A DNA stretch of 18,406 nucleotides, taken from Candidatus Woesearchaeota archaeon CG11_big_fil_rev_8_21_14_0_20_43_8. GTDB lineage: Archaea; Nanobdellota; Nanobdellia; Woesearchaeales; CG08-08-20-14. The translations under genes and the position numbers were made by a program. The notes beneath the pieces were generated by a model that saw only the letters and a program-made list of their open reading frames with translations, had not been told where the DNA came from and made no database searches. Below are positions 13,611-18,406 of the stretch, in pieces. Every line of letters begins with the position of its first letter. The first letter of the stretch is position 1. The stretch is taken from the NCBI GenBank assembly GCA_002762705.1, contig PCVE01000083.1:12462-30867 (forward strand), read 5' to 3'.

Positions 13611-14449
13611 GATTTCATGAATCCAATGATCAGATCGCGCATCAGATCCTCGCGCTCTTCGATAGAGTAATCCCAAACAGGCTGGACATAGTCAGCTATC
13701 GATTGCGGGCCAGGGACAATCTCATCCTCAAGCCTCATCGCTGAAGCATGATGACCACCAAGACTGTAGACTGTCGCGACAGATTTCATGCCTTTTTGGT
13801 CACCGAGCATCCGAAATATCTTGATCGGACGGCTAAGATAAAGATCAAGCTCAGATTCAGACGGCTTTTTTTCGAGCAGTCCGTGGGATTCCCTGATTAT
13901 CTTATCCGCAAGCCCAAGCAACCCATGACCATGAGCCCTTTTTGTGAAGAATTCTTCAGCTGACCCATAATCCTTGTCCTGGAGGGCTTTGTATCCATCG
14001 AGGATCATGTCATCGTATTTGCTGAGCTCTTTGAATATGATCTTCACTGACCTCTTCCGATAACGCCTTGACATCTTCTTCTCCTTTCCAAGAAGATCGA
14101 TATACATCAACCCTTCAGTCTCTTCGATTATACTATCCAAGAATCTCGGATCGATATCGCAATCAGTCATAGCAGCAGCAGTGGCAGACAGACCATTTGT
14201 CTTCAGGAGCGCGACAGGTAACAATAATTTTGCGACCGGATTCTTCCTCCAGACATAGAATAATCCCACAGCAGATAATGCCGCGCCAGCCATCGCTGCG
14301 CCATGTCCAAAATAATTGTCCTGCTTATCAAGCAACCCGACATTCATACGACGATAGTCCTCTTTCTCAGATTCGAGAATCGATGGCGCTATCAAAGGCG
14401 CGACAAGCCCTCTGCCAAACCTTTTAAGTATCATCTCTAGCTTCTTCAT
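13607..14449 (-). CDS. Hypothetical protein with a short hydrophobic segment near the N-terminus
   Basis: 280 residues from the ATG at 14449. A basic amphipathic start (MKKLEMILKRFGRGLVAPLI) is followed by two moderately hydrophobic stretches (about 49-66, GAAMAGAALSAVGLFYVW, and about 72-82). The rest is soluble and helical, with a basic patch KKMSRRYRKRSVKIIF near 125 and a repeat-like helix pair KALQDKDYGSAEEFFTKRA that recalls TPR helices. I do not recognise a family. The longer reading from 14479 is less likely because GAGGG (14460-14456) lies 6 nt before 14449 and a TATA element GATATAAA (14483-14490, read on the minus strand) sits further up. It lies downstream of the secreted protein gene, with its own promoter. 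Its end overlaps the 37-residue ORF tail to tail. Confidence 0.75.
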   Translation of the reverse strand: MKKLEMILKRFGRGLVAPLIAPSILESEKEDYRRMNVGLLDKQDNYFGHGAAMAGAALSAVGLFYVWRKNPVAKLLLPVALLKTNGLSATAAAMTDCDIDPRFLDSIIEETEGLMYIDLLGKEKKMSRRYRKRSVKIIFKELSKYDDMILDGYKALQDKDYGSAEEFFTKRAHGHGLLGLADKIIRESHGLLEKKPSESELDLYLSRPIKIFRMLGDQKGMKSVATVYSLGGHHASAMRLEDEIVPGPQSIADYVQPVWDYSIEEREDLMRDLIIGFMKS

Positions 14450-14499
14450 AATTATCCCTCTTATGACAAGAGAGATCAAAGAGATATAAAATTATTTCC

Positions 14500-15237
14500 T
14501 TATTCTATCTCTAAGAATGCATAGTAGATCTCGGCTGTCTTTGGCCCACGCACTGGAAGAAGCACTTCGAAGTCTGCTGCTTCTCCATTGAAGCTTGTCT
14601 GGTCCGGGTTGATTATCGATGCCCAGATCGGTAGCTCCCATGTATCATACCAGAGCATCGTACAGTTGAAGATCCCGCCTTCCAGATTCACCGCTGCGGT
14701 ACTGGTCCTATTGATCTGGAGATTATCACCATTGCTTAGAGATACATTGAATTCCTGATGCCCATTTGCGCGATTATATGTCTGTGAAAGGCTGTCAGAG
14801 GAAGTCGTATTCGCCCAATCAAATTCGGTCTGTAAAAAAGAAACATTCGCATCGCTGCTGTTAGTGAGGCCAGTATCCCATTGTAGGACAGAATTGTTGC
14901 TGAAATAAACTTCTCCATGCTGTATCGCTGCGACAGACCAATTATAGAACACATTTCCACTAGCATCCTCAAGTCTCATCTCATAATCTACCTGACCCCA
15001 GAATCCCTGCCAGTATTGCGTCTGAGTTACCTGAGTTATGTTCATCTCAGTCACATTGCCACCCTGGACAGATGCGGATCCCGCAGTAGCAGTAGCTCTT
15101 GTCTCTGCAGATCCAAAAGTATAGCTTGTATTCTCGACATTGACAGGTGCAGCATCGACAGAAAGGAATAGTCCTAAGAAAAATATTGTTAAGCATGATA
15201 TGATGAATATTATTTTTTTTACATCGATCTTGACCAC
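14500..15237 (-). CDS. Secreted, sequon-rich surface glycoprotein candidate
   Basis: 245 residues. A signal peptide (basic start, hydrophobic core about 9-26, likely cut after VDAA near 30) is followed by a beta-rich domain with no second membrane helix. I count 11 N-glycosylation sequons, among them NTS, NVT, NIT, NWS, NNS, NSS, NVS twice, NTT, NRT and NCT, which is very dense for this length and suggests a heavily glycosylated surface protein. Low charge and high Thr/Ser/Asn/Gln content fit that. I recognise no family. The start codon is GTG at 15237 in a GGGGTGG context with no separate Shine-Dalgarno, so the start is uncertain; no in-frame ATG is available nearby. TATA-like sequences lie near 15290 and 15334. 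A hairpin (CAGTAG/CTACTG, 15270-15290) lies in the presumed leader. Confidence 0.72.
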   Translation of the reverse strand: MVKIDVKKIIFIISCLTIFFLGLFLSVDAAPVNVENTSYTFGSAETRATATAGSASVQGGNVTEMNITQVTQTQYWQGFWGQVDYEMRLEDASGNVFYNWSVAAIQHGEVYFSNNSVLQWDTGLTNSSDANVSFLQTEFDWANTTSSDSLSQTYNRANGHQEFNVSLSNGDNLQINRTSTAAVNLEGGIFNCTMLWYDTWELPIWASIINPDQTSFNGEAADFEVLLPVRGPKTAEIYYAFLEIE

Positions 15238-15413
15238 CCCTTTCTCATTGAAGAGTTTTCTCTGTCAGCCAGTAGTATCCCTGCTACTGCCATATACCAA
15301 AATCTAAAGTAGAATCAACACACAATTGCTTTTATACAAGTACTCTTATATAAAAGTTTCGAGAAGTTTTATATATGTGGGGAGAATGCTTCTTTTTATA
15401 GGGGGGCCATCCT
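15238..15413. promoter_or_regulatory. Divergent promoter region of the secreted protein and the AAA+ gene
   Basis: For the plus strand, TTTTATATAT at 15367-15376 and AGGGGGG at 15400-15406 (7 nt before the ATG at 15414) form a clear promoter and ribosome binding site. CTTTTATA (15329-15336) and TATAAAAG (15349-15356) are an inverted pair around AGTACT (15339-15344), forming two facing TATA-like elements that could drive both directions or bind a dimeric factor. CAGTAG/CTACTG (15270-15290) can form a hairpin in the minus-strand leader. Confidence 0.5.
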
Positions 15414-16745
15414 ATGAAAAGATCGATATCTTATGCAAAAAAAGCGCTTGATGGCATCATCGAAGAAGCAAACAAGTCACTATCTGATGAAGCGAAGATA
15501 GAGCCAGCAGAGATAAGGACAAATTCTGACAAGATCATGATCCAATATTCCATAGAATGTCCAGATATCGAAAAAGGAGCGGTGCTTGACATCCTTGATA
15601 TGGGAATCAAAGAATATGGATCCAGCAGACAAGTATATACACCATTCAAGAGATTTATGGATATGTATGAGGTAACCATGCAACAAAAATATGAGGATTC
15701 TGACAAGATATACACAACAATCATCGGTGCTGGATATTCAAAAGGCTGTGTCGTAATGACGACAGAAAGCACACATCACAGAGGACCTCACATAAGGATC
15801 AAGATGGAGACTGATCGTGAGATCGATGAAGATGACATCGGATTCCACAAGCAGATAATCGATTCTCTGTTACCTGTCGCTACCAATATCGACCCAAAAA
15901 AGAAATTCACGGGAATGGGCATCGCGATCGAAGAGGATCATTCTGTCTTCGACTGGGATTATCTTGCTGGATATGATCGACTCAAAGATGAGATCAGATC
16001 AAAGATAGTCAATCCAAATCTTGAGAAAGAGATTTATGCGAAAGTGAGGACCAAGACAAGGATACGGCCAGATCAGGTTGGATACAATTGCTACACATTT
16101 GAAGGAAAACCAGGAGTCGGAAAGACAGACATGGCACGCGTCGTCGCTGCGGAGCTCGGATATCCATTCATCGAAGTCCCACTTGAAGAAGTGGTCAACC
16201 GTTGGTATGGGGAGTCTGAGAAGATTGTGAGCAACATCTTCGAGTATGCATGGGCGCTTGACAAAGCTGTGCTCTTTTTTGATGAGCTTGACACCCTTTG
16301 CGGTGACAGAGACGGTGGTATGCATGAAGTGACCAAACGCGTCACATCTGTCATCATGAAAAAAACTGCAATGAATACAATGCTTAAATCTACAGTGGTC
16401 ATAGCTGCGACAAACAGATGGGATCTTCTTGATGAGGCGCTGCAGAGGAGATTCAAGAAGAAGATACATTTTCCGCTCCCAACGAGCGATGACCTTGCTG
16501 CGATCTATCGCCATTATGCGAAACAGCTTTCACCAGATGACATCGACCAATTGGTCTCAATATCAGATTCTTTCTCTGGCTTTGATGTATTGCAGGTCTG
16601 CGAAGGGGCAGAAAGCTATTTCATCGACGATAAAGATACGACCAAAGCGATCCCAGACATAGATCATTATCTTAGGGCTATCGATGGGGTAAAAGGCATC
16701 GGTGAACCGAAAAGAAAAGAGATCGGGTTTGGAAACAGGGAATGA
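15414..16745 (+). CDS. AAA+ ATPase, meiotic-clade-like, with an unrecognised N-terminal region
   Basis: 443 residues with one AAA+ module from about residue 180. Walker A is GKPGVGKT (231-238), Walker B VLFFDE (286-291), sensor 1 ATN (332-334), and candidate arginine fingers are in LQRRF (343-347). The pore loop is NRWYGESEKIV (262-272), very close to the SKWxGESEK loop of the Vps4/katanin/spastin clade, which threads polypeptides through the ring. Residues 1-175 match no domain I know: neither the PAN coiled coil and OB fold nor an MIT domain. They carry an alpha/beta pattern. The C-terminus (GFGNRE) has no HbYX tail, so docking to the 20S proteasome by that means is unlikely. Ribosome binding site and TATA box are strong. 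The unrecognised 180-residue gene follows with its own promoter. ATPase and remodelling roles are family knowledge; the substrate is unknown. Confidence 0.87.
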   Translation: MKRSISYAKKALDGIIEEANKSLSDEAKIEPAEIRTNSDKIMIQYSIECPDIEKGAVLDILDMGIKEYGSSRQVYTPFKRFMDMYEVTMQQKYEDSDKIYTTIIGAGYSKGCVVMTTESTHHRGPHIRIKMETDREIDEDDIGFHKQIIDSLLPVATNIDPKKKFTGMGIAIEEDHSVFDWDYLAGYDRLKDEIRSKIVNPNLEKEIYAKVRTKTRIRPDQVGYNCYTFEGKPGVGKTDMARVVAAELGYPFIEVPLEEVVNRWYGESEKIVSNIFEYAWALDKAVLFFDELDTLCGDRDGGMHEVTKRVTSVIMKKTAMNTMLKSTVVIAATNRWDLLDEALQRRFKKKIHFPLPTSDDLAAIYRHYAKQLSPDDIDQLVSISDSFSGFDVLQVCEGAESYFIDDKDTTKAIPDIDHYLRAIDGVKGIGEPKRKEIGFGNRE

Positions 16746-16833
16746 TTCTCATGATGCCAATAACGGCAGACAATTAGATTTCTATACTAGCATTTTTATA
16801 TATGGACTTCCATAGATCCCTTAGGGGATTCAC
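16746..16833 (+). promoter_or_regulatory. Promoter and ribosome binding site of the 180-residue gene
   Basis: TTTTTATATATG at 16793-16804 would start transcription near 16824. AGGGGAT at 16823-16829 is a Shine-Dalgarno with about 6-nt spacing to the ATG at 16834. ATCCC-TTAG-GGGAT (16816-16829) is an inverted repeat over the ribosome binding site, but its left arm probably lies outside the transcript. Confidence 0.5.
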
Positions 16834-17376
16834 ATGGAAAAGAGGAGACTTAATATCACATACAGTGTGCAGAGCCATCTTTGGTCGAATTACAATCCAA
16901 GATCAAGAGAACTTAAAGGTTCATTCATTCTCGCAGGCAAAGGGGTCGGTGGTGATTGGTATTCAAGCTGCGCGATGGGCGGTAACAGGCTTATCGATAT
17001 GATACTGCATGACCAAAAACTCCCAGAAGGGATCCTTGCTATGAAAGACGCAAAGATGATGCCATGGATACAGTTCATAGGAAAGCGATACACTAGCGAA
17101 CTAATGGAATTCATCTATGAACACATCAGCCCGATATCAGACGACATGCTTATCATGAAGCCGACGCATGAACTTGGGAAGAATCATTTCGTGATCGAAT
17201 ATATCACCTTCGCTGACAGAAACATCGTGCAGCACGAACTGCAGGCGATCAGTCCTGGACGTATCGATTACATCGCGGACATGCAGATAAGCCTGCTCAT
17301 GGACAGTTACGTGGCAAGCATGAGAAAAGAAGGACTTGAAAAGATCATCTCAGACCAAGATAATGCTTCTGCATAA
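16834..17376 (+). CDS. Hypothetical protein of unknown family downstream of the AAA+ gene
   Basis: 180 residues, soluble, without a signal peptide or membrane helix. The N-terminal third is beta-like (LNITYSVQSHLWSNY, then LKGSFILAGKGVGGDWYSS with a Gly-rich turn at 35-40). The middle and end are helical (MEFIYEHISP, IDYIADMQISLLMDSYVASM). A Met-rich composition is notable. I cannot place it in any family. It has its own TATA box and Shine-Dalgarno, so it may be expressed separately from the AAA+ gene 88 nt upstream; both have the same style of GGGG ribosome binding site. Its last 32 nt overlap the end of the convergent endonuclease-like gene. Codon use fits the neighbours and the protein is clearly coding. 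Function is unknown; a substrate or adaptor for the ATPase is only a guess from position. Confidence 0.78.
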   Translation: MEKRRLNITYSVQSHLWSNYNPRSRELKGSFILAGKGVGGDWYSSCAMGGNRLIDMILHDQKLPEGILAMKDAKMMPWIQFIGKRYTSELMEFIYEHISPISDDMLIMKPTHELGKNHFVIEYITFADRNIVQHELQAISPGRIDYIADMQISLLMDSYVASMRKEGLEKIISDQDNASA

Positions 17377-18202
17377 GCCTTGCATCGACTTCTATGTTCG
17401 GGCTCTCGCAGACAAGCGTGCCACGCACATCGAAATCTTTCAACGCACGCATGAGATCTTTGTAGTTGAAATCTGAATCTTTCAATATGAGATGATTTTT
17501 CTCCCCCTTCTGTCCATACTCGATCCCGGCCATGTGCATATGCATATTGTAAAGCCCGCTTTTTCCAAGCGCTTCCTCGACAGAAGAGAGGATAGAGCTA
17601 AATTCATCATAAGTGTTCATCTTGCCGACTGTCCGTGCATGCAGATGCGCGAAATCGACGCAAGGCATCACGCCATCCAGCTCTGCTGACATAGAGAGAA
17701 GCTCTTTTAGATCGCCAAACTGCGTGCCTTTCCCTGTCGTCTCTGGCCGAAGCATGATGTCGATATCTTCATCTTTGAGGGATGCGAGGATATCTTTTAG
17801 TCTTTTCTTTACGATATTATAAACTCCATCTTTCTCAAGTTCCATGTAATACGCCGCATGGAAGACAACGCTTCGGCCACCACACAACGCACTGATCCTG
17901 GCTGAATCCAAGATCCGTTTGATGCTCGCAGTGATCTTCTCTTTCTCAAGCGAATTCAGATTTATGTAATACGGCGCATGGCACGTCAGCGCTATATCAT
18001 TCTCGACAGCCGCTTTTTTTATCGCTTCTGCCGCATGCTCTTTCACATTGACGCCGCGCACGAATTCCATCTCCATGCAGTCGAGACCGAGCTTACGGAC
18101 ATATGCGACACCGTCAGCAGTGCTCCTTACGGGGCACGATATAGGTATGCCTGCTGTACCAAAACGCAATCTATCAAGTGGTTTTCTTGGATCCATTGTC
18201 AT
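17345..18202 (-). CDS. nfo: Endonuclease IV-like TIM-barrel AP endonuclease
   Basis: 285 residues, the usual length. The AP endonuclease family 2 barrel is recognisable: LRFGTAGIP near the N-terminus, H75 in LTCHAPYYINL, H115 in VVFHAAYYM, E154 in LRPETTGK, D183 and H186 in CVDFAHLHAR, the HMHMAGIEYG segment (221-230), H237 in EKNHLIL and E266 in LVCESPN. These correspond to the trinuclear zinc site of bacterial Nfo, which cuts DNA 5' of abasic sites in base excision repair. The Asp that pairs with the late His in Nfo appears replaced (EKNH in place of DxH), as in some archaeal relatives, so activity could differ. The start is either the ATG at 18202 or the one at 18196; neither has a clear Shine-Dalgarno. 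The gene converges on, and overlaps, the 180-residue gene. Confidence 0.82.
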   Translation of the reverse strand: MTMDPRKPLDRLRFGTAGIPISCPVRSTADGVAYVRKLGLDCMEMEFVRGVNVKEHAAEAIKKAAVENDIALTCHAPYYINLNSLEKEKITASIKRILDSARISALCGGRSVVFHAAYYMELEKDGVYNIVKKRLKDILASLKDEDIDIMLRPETTGKGTQFGDLKELLSMSAELDGVMPCVDFAHLHARTVGKMNTYDEFSSILSSVEEALGKSGLYNMHMHMAGIEYGQKGEKNHLILKDSDFNYKDLMRALKDFDVRGTLVCESPNIEVDARLMQKHYLGLR

Positions 18203-18316
18203 CAGGAATATGTCCAGGATTATTAGTTTTTGGGTTTACTGGCATAATCTAAAAATGAGCAATCAATAGTCGTAGATAACGCATGTTTTGGCGGAACAGA
18301 CAAGAGATCGAAAGAT
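18203..18316. other. Intergenic stretch between two minus-strand genes
   Basis: It holds A/T-rich sequence with no gene. A T-rich stretch after the truncated right-edge gene on the minus strand (near 18258-18252) could end its transcript. No clear TATA box for the endonuclease-like gene was found at the expected distance. Confidence 0.3.
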
Positions 18317-18406
18317 TCATCGATGCCTCTTCTTGAGCAAACCGAACGCCATCGTCGACAATGGTTCTACCCAGACAGCGATCAACACCATGACATAAAA
18401 TACATG
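18317..18406 (-). CDS. C-terminal end of a membrane protein entering from the right edge
   Basis: A minus-strand frame is open from the window edge to TGA at 18319-18317, giving 29 residues: a hydrophobic helix (VFYVMVLIAVWVEPLSTMAF) followed by GLLKKRHR and the stop. A transmembrane helix ending in a short basic cytoplasmic tail is a typical C-terminus of an integral membrane protein. The rest of the gene lies outside the window, so the family cannot be told. The call rests on composition alone, and a chance open frame is possible. Confidence 0.45.
   Translation of the reverse strand, partial: HVFYVMVLIAVWVEPLSTMAFGLLKKRHR

Noticed and set aside
16816..16829. Hairpin masking the Shine-Dalgarno of the 180-residue gene as an RNA thermosensor
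   Set aside because: The predicted transcription start near 16824 leaves the left arm untranscribed, so the stem would not form in the mRNA.
1..18406. CRISPR array, transposon, phage or tRNA/rRNA genes
   Set aside because: No regularly spaced direct repeats, transposase or integrase frames, terminal inverted repeats or cloverleaf with a GTTCRA-type T loop in the right context were found.

Overview
This window is chromosomal DNA from an archaeon. The evidence is an archaeal 20S proteasome alpha subunit, an archaeal RNase J, a COG2433/DUF460 protein, an AbrB-PhoU regulator, a pilin with an archaeal class III signal peptide, and A/T-rich TATA elements about 25 nt upstream of first genes, several of which look leaderless. 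The set of genes, the small intergenic gaps and the sequence of the pilin leader fit a DPANN-type lineage (Woesearchaeota, Pacearchaeota or relatives). That placement is an inference from gene style, not from a marker tree.

Layout. 1-741: a truncated Cys-rich DUF6485 gene leaves the left edge on the minus strand, divergent from a membrane-anchored hypothetical. 892-2758: RNase J and a HemK2/Mtq2-type release-factor methyltransferase overlap on the plus strand. 2759-3334: a compact stretch holds a 55-residue minus-strand gene with a double terminator, and a second copy of its 3' end and terminator. 3335-5447: a minus-strand operon of a DUF460 RNase-H-fold protein followed by a GrpE-like protein with an unrelated N-terminal region. 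5448-5796: 349 nt without a convincing gene, dense in perfect stems. 5797-7747: a class III pilin on the minus strand, divergent from a secreted, C-terminally anchored surface protein. 7748-7972: a terminator cluster between convergent genes. 7973-10812: a two-gene ABC-2 exporter. 10892-12564: proteasome alpha and an AbrB-PhoU regulator. 12685-13610: a PHP-domain phosphoesterase and a coupled 37-residue ORF. 13607-15237: a hypothetical membrane protein and a sequon-rich secreted protein. 15414-17376: a meiotic-clade-like AAA+ ATPase with an unrecognised N-terminal region, then an unrecognised 180-residue protein. 17345-18202: an endonuclease-IV-like TIM barrel. 18317-18406: the C-terminal end of a membrane protein entering from the right edge.

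The genes fall into information and RNA processing (RNase J, release-factor methyltransferase, DUF460, PHP phosphoesterase, AP endonuclease), protein quality control (proteasome alpha, GrpE-like, AAA+), and the cell surface (pilin, S-layer-like protein, glycosylated secreted protein, exporter). No mobile element, CRISPR array, tRNA or rRNA was seen. The points most worth a second look are the stem-rich region 5488-5710, the AAA+ gene with its unknown follower, the GrpE-like fusion downstream of DUF460, and the 55-residue gene with its duplicated terminator end.
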